64,000 nt of DNA, from positions 1 through 64,000 of the forward strand of contig CARUOB010000006.1 of NCBI GenBank assembly GCA_949076555.1, read 5' to 3'. The DNA comes from an uncultured Lachnospiraceae bacterium (GTDB lineage Bacteria; Bacillota; Clostridia; Lachnospirales; Lachnospiraceae). The stretch's first letter is position 1, and each line of letters starts with the position of its first letter. Below are positions 43,614-52,799 of this stretch, piece by piece. The notes beneath the pieces are model-generated. The model did no database searches, was not told the origin of the DNA, and was given only the letters and a program-made list of their open reading frames with translations. The position numbers and the translations under genes are program-made.

Positions 43614-45437
43614 ATGGAAAATATAAGAAAACAAGGCCGGACGCGTGAGGCGGTATTGACAGGTGCCGCCGCGGTTTTGGCGGTTGTCTGTGCAGGGCGC
43701 ATATTCCTTCTTCTTCGGGGAGCGGGAAGTGTATATACGATGGGGATCTTTCCGATGGCGCTGCTCTTTGGGCTGTACTGTCTGTGGAAGGGAGCTTTGT
43801 TTTTGGAGGAGGTTCTTTTTTCCGCCGCGGTGCGGGGGATTCTGGCCGCCGGGTTTGCCGGGCTGCAGGTGCTTGGACTTTTTTACAGTCATCCCGGCAT
43901 ATGCAGTGTGCCGGAGGCGGTTTTGTGGGTGATTGGTTTTACACCCCTCACTTTTGCCGGGCAGAATATGCTCTTCTTTCTGGCAGGGCAGGCGAACCGC
44001 GACGGCATGGAAAAAAAGACGGCCGGAGGGACGCGCGCTGTAGGCAAAGGCTCTTTCTTCGGAGCTTTCGCGCTGATCTTTGGGGGATTCTGTATTCCCT
44101 TTGCCACCTACTATCCGGCGATTATGGCCTATGACGTGATTCCCCAGCTCGACCAGATCCGGGTAAGCGGTCTGACCACGCACCATCCGCTGATTCATAC
44201 GCTCATGCTGAAGGGGTGCCTCAGAGTGGGAGAGCTTCTGGCTTTTCTGCCGAATGCGGACCGGGCGGGACTGGCACTCTATTCTGTTTTGCAGATGGCT
44301 GTGGTGGCGGCCTGCTTCGCCTGTGTTTATTGTTTCCTTTGCAGGCGTGGTGTGTCCCGGTGGCTTGGCTATGCCTTTGTCCTGTGTGCGGCGGTCTTTC
44401 CCACCCACGGCATGCTGGCGGTTTCCATTACGAAGGATACCATATACGCGGCGCTTACCATGGTGTTTACGGCGTTTGCCTGGGAGCTTGCGGTGACGGA
44501 GGAGAGTCCGGAAAAGGGATGGTTTGTCCGGTATGGGATATTGACTGTTCTGTTGCTTTTGTTCCGGAACAACAGTGTTTACGCATGGATTTTGTATGTG
44601 CTTGTGGCCTCTTTCTTTACCCTGCGGAGGAAAGTCTTTTTCCGGAAAGCGTGCGCGTTCCACGGGGCGGCTTTTCTGCTATATCTGGCGCTCAATACGC
44701 TGATGGTGCAGGCGGTTTCGGCTACCAGCGACACGTACGCCAGAGAAATGCTGAGCGTTCCCGCCCAGCAGATTGCCAGAGTGGTGCAGTATCATGAGGA
44801 GGAGCTGACACAGGAGGATTTGGACGCGCTTGCCGCGGTATGGGGAGAAAACCTGCCGGAATATGTGCCTGCCATTGCGGACAGGAGCAAGAAGGATATC
44901 GCGGGCGATGGCGAAACACTCCGGATTTTTGCCGGGGAGTGGGTTTCCCTCGGGCTTCGTTATCCCGGAGAGTATTTGCGGGCATTTCTTTTGAAGAATA
45001 AGGGAATGTGGGATCTGACGGATCTGACCTATCTGAACGATGTGTATTCCTACGCGAAAGGGTATCTGCAGATCACTTATCCGAGCGACCAGCAGCCCTA
45101 TATGGAGGCGCTTGCGCCGGGGTATGTGCGGCATCAGAAGTTGCAGCCTTTGCAGTCTCTCTATCGGTATTTCGCGGCGGGGGATGAGCTGTGGCGGTAT
45201 TGTCCGCCTGCAGCGCTTGTGATGCAGCCGGCCTTTACCTGTTATCTGCTTCTGTTTTACTGTCTCTGCTGTATCGGCCTGAAAAAGCGGACGCTTCTGC
45301 TTCCGGCGGTGTATCTGCTGGCCCTTGCGGGGACGCTGCTCCTTGGGCCATGTGTGCTGACACGCTACATGTATCCGCTGATGCTGTCGGTTACGGTGCT
45401 GGCGCTTCTGCTGTTCGGGCGCGGCACGGAGAATTGA
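43614..45437 (+). CDS. Multi-spanning membrane protein, DUF6020-like
   Basis: 607 residues with about 13 membrane helices. The loop PAIMAYDVIPQLDQIRVS...THHPLIHTLML (about residues 163-198) has the acidic and His positions found in DUF6020 membrane proteins of glycan loci; they look like GT-C glycosyltransferases. A hydrophilic extracellular domain spans about 370-500. GGAGAAAGG places the start at ATG 43614. It probably transfers a sugar from a polyprenyl-phosphate donor such as that made by the preceding GT2. Confidence 0.72.
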   Translation: MENIRKQGRTREAVLTGAAAVLAVVCAGRIFLLLRGAGSVYTMGIFPMALLFGLYCLWKGALFLEEVLFSAAVRGILAAGFAGLQVLGLFYSHPGICSVPEAVLWVIGFTPLTFAGQNMLFFLAGQANRDGMEKKTAGGTRAVGKGSFFGAFALIFGGFCIPFATYYPAIMAYDVIPQLDQIRVSGLTTHHPLIHTLMLKGCLRVGELLAFLPNADRAGLALYSVLQMAVVAACFACVYCFLCRRGVSRWLGYAFVLCAAVFPTHGMLAVSITKDTIYAALTMVFTAFAWELAVTEESPEKGWFVRYGILTVLLLLFRNNSVYAWILYVLVASFFTLRRKVFFRKACAFHGAAFLLYLALNTLMVQAVSATSDTYAREMLSVPAQQIARVVQYHEEELTQEDLDALAAVWGENLPEYVPAIADRSKKDIAGDGETLRIFAGEWVSLGLRYPGEYLRAFLLKNKGMWDLTDLTYLNDVYSYAKGYLQITYPSDQQPYMEALAPGYVRHQKLQPLQSLYRYFAAGDELWRYCPPAALVMQPAFTCYLLLFYCLCCIGLKKRTLLLPAVYLLALAGTLLLGPCVLTRYMYPLMLSVTVLALLLFGRGTEN

Positions 45438-45475
45438 CACGCACGTCTTGATTTAAGCAAAAAGAGGGGAAGCCG

Positions 45476-45510
45476 CTGCGCCGGGACGCCCAATCGAAAA
45501 AACGGCGCAG
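45476..45510. terminator. Convergent-gene terminator hairpin
   Basis: CTGCGCCG (45476-45483) and CGGCGCAG (45503-45510) form an 8-bp stem between two convergent stop codons. A T run follows only after a gap on the minus strand and a TTAAAAA on the plus strand, so termination is likely but weak. Confidence 0.45.
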
Positions 45511-45532
45511 TTAAAAATATCGCCTGCGGTTT

Positions 45533-47350
45533 TCAAAGAGGATGAAGCTGGTACACCATGTAAGCGTTATCCCCGGCGGTGAAGGTATCCGCGACGGAAA
45601 GACCTGCCTGAAAGGTATGCCGGAAGTACATGATGACGGGGTGCTCCTCGTTGTAGGGGGCCTCCTGTAAAATAAAGTATACGTGTTCGCTGTCCACCAC
45701 ATCCCGGCCGAAATTGCCGATGCCGTGGTCAGCGAGCTTTTTTTGTGTGTTTGGGTTGCATACAACGCCCCAGTTGGTGTAGATAAAATTCTGGTAAGTA
45801 TCCTGTCCCCGTCCAAAGGGCGTCTCGTAAAAGTGCTCCAGCGTGCCGGAGCCGTAAGTCCATATGTAAAAATTGTCCGGATGCGCGCGGCAGTATTCCC
45901 GCAGCTCTTGCCATGTCTCTTCATGGACGCGGTAGTTTTCCCAAACGTTCCGGTGGGTCACATACACCGAAAAAAGGCTGAGGCAGCCGAGCAGAGGAAG
46001 AAGCACATAGTATCGCCTGCGGTTTTCTGCGGGCAGCAGATTGAAAGCCAGAATGATTCCCAGAAGGATCAGAAAATCCACGGTAATCAGAGGTTGGATG
46101 ATGCGTTTGGGGAAACGGCCCTCGTAGAGCACATAGCCCCAGCTCACACTCCGCCCGAACAGATACATCAGGTACACGAATAGGGCGCGGGCATTGCGTT
46201 CCCAAAAGATCAGCACGGGGGTAAAGAGCAGCAAAAATCCGGCGAGCAGGTTCGCGGGCTGCATGCCGTCCTTATAGAAAAAGACATTTACGGTCGAAAC
46301 CGCCATGTTTTTCAGCCGCTCTTTCATGCTTGTGCGGGCCAGATAGCAACGTCTGGCAATATCGTGCATCTGTTTCCAGTCGGACACCGACATATCGTAG
46401 CCAATGTGCGGCGCGCCGTTTTTGCGGTACATGTAAGCCTCCTCGTCTAAGCCAAGCGCCTGCAGATCGTCCCGGCACTCCTCGTATTCGGGCCAGCCGT
46501 AGAAATCGCCTACCCGTTCTCTGTAGTGGTTGATTTTTCGGAAATCGGCCCACTCGTCGGCGGAGTAAGCGGCGGCGTTTGCGCCAAGGAGCAGCCCCAT
46601 GCCGAGGCATAAAAACAGGGCGAAGCCAAGGAGCTTGGCCGCCGCTGCGTCATACTCGTTTTTGACGGCGGACACCCATTTGCAGAGCCAGAGCATACCG
46701 GCCATGGGCAGCATGAGATAAAATATATTCTGGCGCATACTGAAAGAGACCCACGAAAAAAGCAGGGTCGGTATATTATCCAGAAAGAAGCCGACGGTTG
46801 ACTGGTTGATGCGGGCAGTGATGAAGCAAAACAGAGCCGCTGCAGCCGCCAGTCCGGCGGTGGTGGTGTACTGCGCCTGTGCGAACACGTTCAGGTCAAT
46901 GATGAAAAACAGGAGCAGAAAAGCGGTCAGCGCGGGCGGCCAGAGCGCGGCCTGCGGATTGTGCCGCTGACGGAGCCGCAGAATGCGCCGATAGACGGCA
47001 TAAAGGGATAATACCTGTACGGTGTGCTGGAATATGCCGTACCATGGAATGAAGCTCCAACGGGTATAGAGTTTTGAGAGCAGCCATGAAAGGGGGTAGA
47101 GAAAAAACATGACATGAGCGTCAGGCGTGCCCGTGTACGCCCCCGAGAGGATGCTGTACATGCCCCAGTCGTCGTTGATGCCGTCCACCGGCTTTATGAA
47201 AAACAGTAAGATCGTGTAAAAGGCAAGAAAGAGTACAAGAAAAAGAAGATCCCCATGAAAAAGGGAGGGGATATTCTTACGTGCATTTCGGCTGTCTCTA
47301 TGTCCGAAGAAGGGCGTGTCAGGCTGTGCCCCCGGGGTCATTAATGGCAT
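45533..47350 (-). CDS. Multi-spanning GT-C-like membrane protein
   Basis: 605 residues with about 12 membrane helices. The first loop has KPVDGINDDWGMYSILSGAY (about 54-73), with a DD pair in the position of the GT-C catalytic acidic residue, and a soluble C-terminal domain follows from about 470. No named family is recognised with certainty; it has the look of lipid-sugar-dependent transferases. AAAGGAT supports ATG 47350. It has its own promoter and is transcribed against its neighbours. Confidence 0.7.
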   Translation of the reverse strand: MPLMTPGAQPDTPFFGHRDSRNARKNIPSLFHGDLLFLVLFLAFYTILLFFIKPVDGINDDWGMYSILSGAYTGTPDAHVMFFLYPLSWLLSKLYTRWSFIPWYGIFQHTVQVLSLYAVYRRILRLRQRHNPQAALWPPALTAFLLLFFIIDLNVFAQAQYTTTAGLAAAAALFCFITARINQSTVGFFLDNIPTLLFSWVSFSMRQNIFYLMLPMAGMLWLCKWVSAVKNEYDAAAAKLLGFALFLCLGMGLLLGANAAAYSADEWADFRKINHYRERVGDFYGWPEYEECRDDLQALGLDEEAYMYRKNGAPHIGYDMSVSDWKQMHDIARRCYLARTSMKERLKNMAVSTVNVFFYKDGMQPANLLAGFLLLFTPVLIFWERNARALFVYLMYLFGRSVSWGYVLYEGRFPKRIIQPLITVDFLILLGIILAFNLLPAENRRRYYVLLPLLGCLSLFSVYVTHRNVWENYRVHEETWQELREYCRAHPDNFYIWTYGSGTLEHFYETPFGRGQDTYQNFIYTNWGVVCNPNTQKKLADHGIGNFGRDVVDSEHVYFILQEAPYNEEHPVIMYFRHTFQAGLSVADTFTAGDNAYMVYQLHPL

Positions 47351-47401
47351 CGTTTTATCCTTTCGTAAATGAATTGCTTCGCATATTTTTAAGTTGTCTC
47401 T

Positions 47402-47431
47402 ATTATAATATAACATAATGTAACATGTCAG
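47402..47431 (-). promoter_or_regulatory. Promoter of the minus-strand GT-C gene
   Basis: CTGACA (47431-47426), an 18-bp spacer and TATAAT (47407-47402) on the minus strand; the start site would be about 47395, 45 bases before the ATG. Confidence 0.6.
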
Positions 47432-47598
47432 CAGGAAATCAGCGGAAGTTTATTATACCATAACAATAGCATAACATATTAAGATTTATGGAAGATTTTT
47501 TTAATTCTGGGAGCATGTGATAGGAAAATCGGGAAAGATGTGGTAAAGTATATACTAACTGCAGGGAGATAATTCATGCAGGGAAAGGTCGGTAAAGG

Positions 47599-48723
47599 AT
47601 GGGAAATACGAGACGTGGCAGACAGAATATAAATATGCTTCTGGTGGTTTTGATCGGCTTTTGCGTTTTGGCGATTATTGAGATTATATACGGGCAAGCG
47701 CAGATGAAAGTGGAGCGGGAACGGCTGGATTTGGAAGAGCAGAACCGTCAGGCCGTGGAAGAGCTGAAAGAGGAATGGCGAAGCCTGAAGGAGGGCTCCA
47801 GCGTGGTGACCGCGGAGAGTGAAGCCGCTCCCGCGGCCAGCGAAGCGGATAAAGAGGAGAAGCCGGAAAAGATTACGAAGCAGGAGACGGCGAAACAGGA
47901 GAAGAAAGAGGAAAAGACCGGGGAAAAGAAAGAGGATGCCGAGCCCCAAGAGAAGGATGAGCGGGATTACAGTATGCAGATTGTCATTCTGGGCGACAGC
48001 ATCATGGACGGAGACCGGACGGAGAGCGGCGCGGCGGATATCATCGGCGAGCAGCTTGACGCGAAGATTTATAATATGTCCATGGGAGGCACCACGGCGG
48101 CGCTTCTGCCCAATGACCAGTACAATTTCGCCACATGGGAGTCCCGAAGCCTGCTGGGCGTGGTACACGGAATCCTTGGCAATATCAATACGGATATCTT
48201 TGACGGGTATGCGGCGGGCGACGTGCTGGAAACCTGCGATTTTGACAAGACGGATTACTTTATCATAGAGTACGGTGTGAACGATTTTTTAACAAAACAG
48301 ATTCCCAACAGCAGATATCTGGAGGGCGGCGACACGCTGGCGATAGACGAGGCGCATACGTATACCGGCGCGCTGCACGATGCGGTCAGCAGGCTTAAGG
48401 AACGTTTCCCGGATGCGGGGATTCTGTTGGTTTCGCCCCACTACTGCCAGGTCTTTAACGGACAGACTTTTATTGGTGACGGCTACTCTCTGGATTACGG
48501 CTACGGTCCGCTGATCACTTACGCGAGAGGAACCGGATATGTGGCAGGGCAGTTTGAGGAGGAGCGCGTGTTCTTCTTCAATGCGTTCGAGGAGAGCGGC
48601 ATCGATGCGGGCACCGCAGAGCAATATCTGGCGGACGGCATTCACATGACCCCTCTGGGGGCGAGAGTATACGCGGAGAAGATCGCAAGAATAATTCACA
48701 GCGACTTCGCGCCGGAGGAATGA
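47599..48723 (+). CDS. Membrane-anchored SGNH/GDSL hydrolase
   Basis: 374 residues. An N-terminal signal-anchor (about 13-33) is followed by a coiled-coil and Lys/Glu-rich stalk (35-122) and an SGNH domain. Block I is VILGDSIMDG (catalytic Ser134), block II MGGTTAALL, block III YGVNDFL and block V DGIHMTPLGARVYAE with the Asp/His pair. It would act outside the cell as an esterase or acyltransferase on the glycan. It precedes the FkbH and ACP genes on the same strand, so it is the best candidate for the DltD-like partner of an acyl-transfer system. The stalk length suggests that it reaches into the wall. Confidence 0.87.
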   Translation: MGNTRRGRQNINMLLVVLIGFCVLAIIEIIYGQAQMKVERERLDLEEQNRQAVEELKEEWRSLKEGSSVVTAESEAAPAASEADKEEKPEKITKQETAKQEKKEEKTGEKKEDAEPQEKDERDYSMQIVILGDSIMDGDRTESGAADIIGEQLDAKIYNMSMGGTTAALLPNDQYNFATWESRSLLGVVHGILGNINTDIFDGYAAGDVLETCDFDKTDYFIIEYGVNDFLTKQIPNSRYLEGGDTLAIDEAHTYTGALHDAVSRLKERFPDAGILLVSPHYCQVFNGQTFIGDGYSLDYGYGPLITYARGTGYVAGQFEEERVFFFNAFEESGIDAGTAEQYLADGIHMTPLGARVYAEKIARIIHSDFAPEE

Positions 48724-48753
48724 TTGCATAGGGCAGGCAAAATATGGTATGAT
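48724..48753 (+). promoter_or_regulatory. Promoter of the FkbH-ACP operon
   Basis: TTGCAT (48724-48729), an 18-bp spacer and TATGAT (48748-48753) lie immediately after the upstream stop codon. The transcript would start near 48760, inside the 9-bp hairpin AAGGCAGGT/ACCTGCCTT (48756-48778), which can also act as a terminator of the preceding gene. Confidence 0.55.
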
Positions 48754-48828
48754 AAAAGGCAGGTGCAAAACCTGCCTTATTTGCGTGTATAAGCAGAGCC
48801 GGAAGATTTATATTTGTGGAGAGAATGT

Positions 48829-50766
48829 ATGCGGGAACTGGAATACCCCTTTGACGGGGAACTGATCTTAAAAAAATCAAAGAAGCTAAGGCGCGTCCTT
48901 CTGGAGGAGCGGTCTGATTTTCTGGAGAAGCGGATCGCTGTTTTGGGCGGCAGTACGACGCACGATTATATACGTGTGCTGGAGTTGTTTTTGCTGGAGC
49001 AGGGCATCCGCCCCGTGTTTTACGAGTCCGAGTATGCGCAGTACTGGCAGGATGTGATGTTTGACAACCCGGAGCTTGTCTCGTTTGCCCCGGATCTGAT
49101 TTTTATCCATACATCCAACAGGAATATTACGACATGGCCTGCCGTTTCGGATCAGACGGAGCAGGTGGAGGCGCTTCTTTCGGAGCAGTTCGCTCATTTT
49201 CAGGCGATGTGGGAAAAAATTGCGCAGGTCTACCGATGCCCCGTGATCCAGAACAATTTCGAGTATCCTTTTTACAGGCTTCTGGGCAATCAGGAAGGCG
49301 TGTATCCGCAGGGGCGGATCAGCTTTATCAACAGCCTGAACGAAAAATTTTATCAGTACGCGAGGGAGCACGGGAATTTTTATATCCACGATATCAATTA
49401 TCTGTCGGCTTCCTACGGACTTGACAGATGGGCGGACCCTCTGTACTGGCATATGTACAAATATGCCTGCTGTATGCAGGCGGTTCCTGTCTTTGCCCAC
49501 AATCTGGCGAACATCATCAAGTCGGTTTTCGGCAGAAATAAGAAAGCGCTTGTGCTGGATCTGGACAATACGCTCTGGGGCGGCGTTGTGGGTGACGACG
49601 GCCCGGAAAATCTGGAGATCGGGCAGGAGACGCCGATGGGACAGGTTTATTCGGAATTTCAAGGCTATGTGAAAGCGCAGAAGGACATAGGCGTCATGCT
49701 TACCGTGAACTCCAAGAACGAGCATGACAATGCCTTGGCCGGACTGCATCACCCGGAGGGGGTGATTAAGCCGGAGGATTTCGTATTGATTAAGGCGAAC
49801 TGGGAGCCGAAGAGTGAGAATATAAACGCCATTGCGCAGGAGTTGAATATTCTGCCGGACTCGCTGGTGTTTGTGGACGACAACCCGGCGGAGCGGGAGA
49901 TTGTGGGCGCACAGTCGGCGGGGACGGCAGTCCCCGAAATCGGTACGCCGGAGCAGTATATCCGTGTGCTTGACCACAGCGGGTTTTTCGAGGTGACAAG
50001 CCTGTCGGAGGACGACAGGAAACGAAACGAGATGTATCAGGCCAATATGGCAAGAAAAGTGCAGCAGGAGCGTTTCACCGATTACAGGGAGTATCTGCTG
50101 TCCTTAGAAATGCATGGTACGATCCGCTCCTTTGAGGCCATTTACATGGCGCGGATCGCCCAGCTTACGAATAAGAGCAATCAGTTTAATCTGACCACGA
50201 GACGTTTTACGCAGGCGCAGATCGAGTCGTTTGCGGCGGATTCCCGATATATCACCCGTTATGGGAAGCTGGAGGACCGTTTCGGGGACAACGGCGTGGT
50301 TTCTGTGGTAATCGGCAGAAAGGGAACGCTGGCCGATACAGATATATACCGGCGGGGAGAGATGCCGGGTGCGGCAGACGGTGCGGCATCAGGGGCCACA
50401 GAGGCAGAAAGCAGTGCGGCGGCGGGTGGCATAGCGGCGGATAGCGCGGCGTCAGGGGACACAGAAGCGGCAACCGGTACGGCGGCAGGTGCGGATGTGC
50501 TGCACTTGGAGCTGTGGCTGATGAGCTGCCGCGTATTAAAGCGGGATATGGAGTACGCCATGATGGACAGTGTGGTGGAGGCGTGTCAGGAATGCGGAAT
50601 CGGCACGATTATGGGATATTATTATCCCACGGTGAAGAATGCCATGGTGAAGACCTTTTATCAGACCATGGGATTTGAAAAGATGGAAGAAACTGACACG
50701 GGTGTCACGATATGGCGGTATGTGATTCCTGCGGACTATGAGAACAAAAATACGGTAATAGCGTGA
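48829..50766 (+). CDS. FkbH-like HAD-IIIC protein (3-carbon unit loading onto ACP)
   Basis: 645 residues. The N-terminal SGNH-like region has VLGGSTTHDYIR (38-49). The HAD phosphatase-like domain starts with the motif LVLDLDNTLWGGVVGDDG (241-258; nucleophile Asp244) and includes VFVDDNPAERE. The C-terminal GNAT-like region has LTNKSNQFNLTTRRFT and ends in GYYYPTVKNAMVKTFYQTMGF. FkbH proteins dephosphorylate 1,3-bisphosphoglycerate and load the glyceryl group on an ACP; an ACP gene follows. Odd: an Ala/Gly/Ser-rich low-complexity insert of about 45 residues (513-557) interrupts the GNAT-like part. ATG 48829 is preferred; a TTG five codons upstream is possible. Confidence 0.88.
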   Translation: MRELEYPFDGELILKKSKKLRRVLLEERSDFLEKRIAVLGGSTTHDYIRVLELFLLEQGIRPVFYESEYAQYWQDVMFDNPELVSFAPDLIFIHTSNRNITTWPAVSDQTEQVEALLSEQFAHFQAMWEKIAQVYRCPVIQNNFEYPFYRLLGNQEGVYPQGRISFINSLNEKFYQYAREHGNFYIHDINYLSASYGLDRWADPLYWHMYKYACCMQAVPVFAHNLANIIKSVFGRNKKALVLDLDNTLWGGVVGDDGPENLEIGQETPMGQVYSEFQGYVKAQKDIGVMLTVNSKNEHDNALAGLHHPEGVIKPEDFVLIKANWEPKSENINAIAQELNILPDSLVFVDDNPAEREIVGAQSAGTAVPEIGTPEQYIRVLDHSGFFEVTSLSEDDRKRNEMYQANMARKVQQERFTDYREYLLSLEMHGTIRSFEAIYMARIAQLTNKSNQFNLTTRRFTQAQIESFAADSRYITRYGKLEDRFGDNGVVSVVIGRKGTLADTDIYRRGEMPGAADGAASGATEAESSAAAGGIAADSAASGDTEAATGTAAGADVLHLELWLMSCRVLKRDMEYAMMDSVVEACQECGIGTIMGYYYPTVKNAMVKTFYQTMGFEKMEETDTGVTIWRYVIPADYENKNTVIA

Positions 50767-50845
50767 AAAGTACTTCTAAAGACGTCCCGTCATAGGACGG
50801 AGACGCAAAGTCAGCAAGCTGACTTGGAAGTACTAAGTTTCACGC
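50761..50845 (+). repeat. 85-bp nested palindrome with three-way-junction potential
   Basis: The outer stem GCGTGAAA (50761-50768)/TTTCACGC (50838-50845) and second stem AGTACTTC (50769-50776)/GAAGTACT (50827-50834) enclose two hairpins: CCGTC-ATAG-GACGG (50787-50800) and AAGTCAGC-AA-GCTGACTT (50808-50825). The FkbH stop codon lies inside the outer stem. A partial copy is at 52749-52799. Confidence 0.8.
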
Positions 50846-50914
50846 GAGAGAATGTCCAAAATACGGGCATGCTCCGAAGGAGAAAACGATTTACAGAAAG
50901 GATGGGACAGACAT

Positions 50915-51157
50915 ATGAGCAGAGAAGAAGTGTTTGAAAAATTGAACGAGGTTTTCCGGGATGTGTTTGATGATGAGGAGATTACCGTCACGGACGCCAC
51001 CACGGCGGATGATATCGAGGATTGGGATTCTCTGGAGCACATCAACCTTCTGGCGGCCGTGGAGCAGGAGTTCGGCATGAAGTTTAATATGGGACAGGTG
51101 GTTTCCATGAAGAATGTGGGTGAGATGGCGGACATCATCATCGGCCAGATCGGGTAG
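50915..51157 (+). CDS. Acyl carrier protein
   Basis: 80 residues, four-helix ACP. The phosphopantetheine site is Ser39 in EDWDSLEHINLLAAVEQEFG. The sequence is acidic, as usual. It belongs to the D-Ser-Leu-[ED]-x-[IV] group of stand-alone ACPs and is clearly not the fatty-acid AcpP-type DSLD-V-E-L motif. Position directly after FkbH suggests that it carries a glyceryl or related three-carbon unit. Ribosome site AGAAAGGATGG. The next gene starts 60 bp downstream. Confidence 0.93.
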   Translation: MSREEVFEKLNEVFRDVFDDEEITVTDATTADDIEDWDSLEHINLLAAVEQEFGMKFNMGQVVSMKNVGEMADIIIGQIG

Positions 51158-51216
51158 GAACGGGCCGGGCAGGAATGTGTCGGCGCAGAGGGAAAGGAAA
51201 GACAGTAAGGTAGGGC

Positions 51217-52764
51217 ATGGCTAACAGATTTCCGGACAGGGTGCAGATGTATTATGAAAAATTGGAGCAGATAGGGAAAAAGAGAGAGGCCGTCTTGGTA
51301 TGGGCTCTCTTTGCCGCGCTGGTGTTTGGCGTGGTGACGGTTACGGGGACACTGACATCGGGATTTCATTTGGTGGACGACTGGGAGTTCGCCCAATATG
51401 TGGATTGGATGACGCTTGATGGCTACAGCCTGTGGGATTGTATGCGGGAATCGGTGGGATTTGACATGACGCTCCGCTTCCGGCCGTTATATTATATCAA
51501 CCGGGTGCTGATGACGTATGTGTTTGGCATTAATCTGACGGCAATGTCAGTTGTAAAGGCGGCGGAGATCGTCGTCGCGCTCGCTGCCCTCTACTACTGT
51601 GCAAGGCAGATGGAGTGCCGTATGATTCACGCTGCGCTCTTTGCCCTGACGGTGATGGTGGGCTACCAGTCTGCGGTATGGTGGAAGCTGGGGCCGCAGG
51701 AGTCTTATGATATGATGATGTTTTCGGTGGGATTTTATTTCTTGCTGAAATGGCTTTCCACGGATCAAAGGCGGTATGCCTGTGTCAGCGTGGGAGCCCT
51801 TTTTCTGATGTCATTATACAAGGAACCTTTTATCCTGCTTTTGCCCTTCGTGGGGCTTTATGTGCTGTATGACGGGATGAAGGGAAAGCGGGTGACGATT
51901 CCGCGTCTGTGGGAGGTGGTCAGACGCAGGTTTTGGTACCTGCTGACGATTGGCATCATTTTTGCGGTGGAAATATTTTTGATCCTGTTCGTGGTCGGTA
52001 CGAACAACTATTCCTATGTGGGGCTGGATGAGAGCGTGACCCTTGACCAGTATGTACAGGTTTGGCGTAACGCGGCGGGAAATAATCTGAAATGGTATGT
52101 CAGGTTTGGTGTGCTGATGGGATTGATTCTTCTGACCTACTGGGAGCATGTGAAGAGGCTTGGCTGGGAAATCCTGCTTACGGCGGCGATTATGCTGCCA
52201 CAGTGCGTCTCCTACAGCAAAACCGCGCTGGAGGAGCGGTATATTCTGCCATGGGCGCTGGGATATGCCTTCTTTTTTGTAATTGCGGGATGCAGGTTCC
52301 GGCCTCTTTCCGGGAAGAGACGGATCGCCTATATGCTCTGTCTGCTTCTGATGCTGGCGGCTCATGGCAGGGTGACGCTGCGGGAGGCGCAGTATTTTAC
52401 CTATCGGGGGGAGAGCATCAAAAGGATGCTGAATGCGACGCTTGATCTGGTACAGGGGACGGACAAAAAGGTTTTGTCCTGCTTTGCGCCGAATGCGGAG
52501 GGAAACAAGACGATGTATCACTGGTTCCGCATTCACGGCTACGACGAGGTGTTTTACTGGGAGGAGGACGAGAACAAAATCAATCGTTCCTATGGCCCCA
52601 GAGAGGACGAGCAGGCGGATTTTGCGGATATCGATGTGATCGTGATGTACAACAAGGAAGACAGGCATTGGTGCTATGAGCCGAGCCTGGATCTGACCGA
52701 TTTCACGGAAAAAAAGTGCGGGACGATTACGATGTATGTCCGCAATGCGAAAACTACTTCTTAA
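51217..52764 (+). CDS. Multi-spanning GT-C-like membrane protein
   Basis: 515 residues with about 10 membrane helices. The first loop, GFHLVDDWEFAQYVDWMTLDG (about 49-69), has a DD pair in the usual GT-C position, and the C-terminal 110 residues are soluble. The family is not recognised. Located after the ACP gene and before the GtrA-like gene, it may transfer a sugar or an acyl-bearing unit outside the cell. Its stop codon lies in the partial palindromic repeat. GGAAAGGAAAG lies upstream of the ATG. Confidence 0.72.
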   Translation: MANRFPDRVQMYYEKLEQIGKKREAVLVWALFAALVFGVVTVTGTLTSGFHLVDDWEFAQYVDWMTLDGYSLWDCMRESVGFDMTLRFRPLYYINRVLMTYVFGINLTAMSVVKAAEIVVALAALYYCARQMECRMIHAALFALTVMVGYQSAVWWKLGPQESYDMMMFSVGFYFLLKWLSTDQRRYACVSVGALFLMSLYKEPFILLLPFVGLYVLYDGMKGKRVTIPRLWEVVRRRFWYLLTIGIIFAVEIFLILFVVGTNNYSYVGLDESVTLDQYVQVWRNAAGNNLKWYVRFGVLMGLILLTYWEHVKRLGWEILLTAAIMLPQCVSYSKTALEERYILPWALGYAFFFVIAGCRFRPLSGKRRIAYMLCLLLMLAAHGRVTLREAQYFTYRGESIKRMLNATLDLVQGTDKKVLSCFAPNAEGNKTMYHWFRIHGYDEVFYWEEDENKINRSYGPREDEQADFADIDVIVMYNKEDRHWCYEPSLDLTDFTEKKCGTITMYVRNAKTTS

Positions 52765-52799
52765 GACATCCCGCCATAGGGCAAGGATGCAAAGGCTAA
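52749..52799 (+). repeat. Partial copy of the 85-bp nested palindrome
   Basis: About 51 bp aligning with 50765-50815 (GAAAACTACTTCTTAAGACATCCCGCC... against GAAAAGTACTTC...), with the CCCGCCATAGGGC hairpin retained and the right half missing. Stop codons of both convergent genes (52764 plus strand; 52796 minus strand) lie within it. Confidence 0.7.

Noticed and set aside
48886..49977. 363-codon minus-strand open frame opposite the FkbH gene
   Set aside because: The plus strand encodes intact FkbH motifs; the reverse frame has no recognisable domain and biased Arg/His/Leu content.
50761..50845. c-di-GMP-I riboswitch, because of the GACGCAAAG word
   Set aside because: The other conserved segments and the P1/P2 arrangement of that riboswitch are absent, and the element follows rather than precedes a reading frame in tight linkage to its stop.
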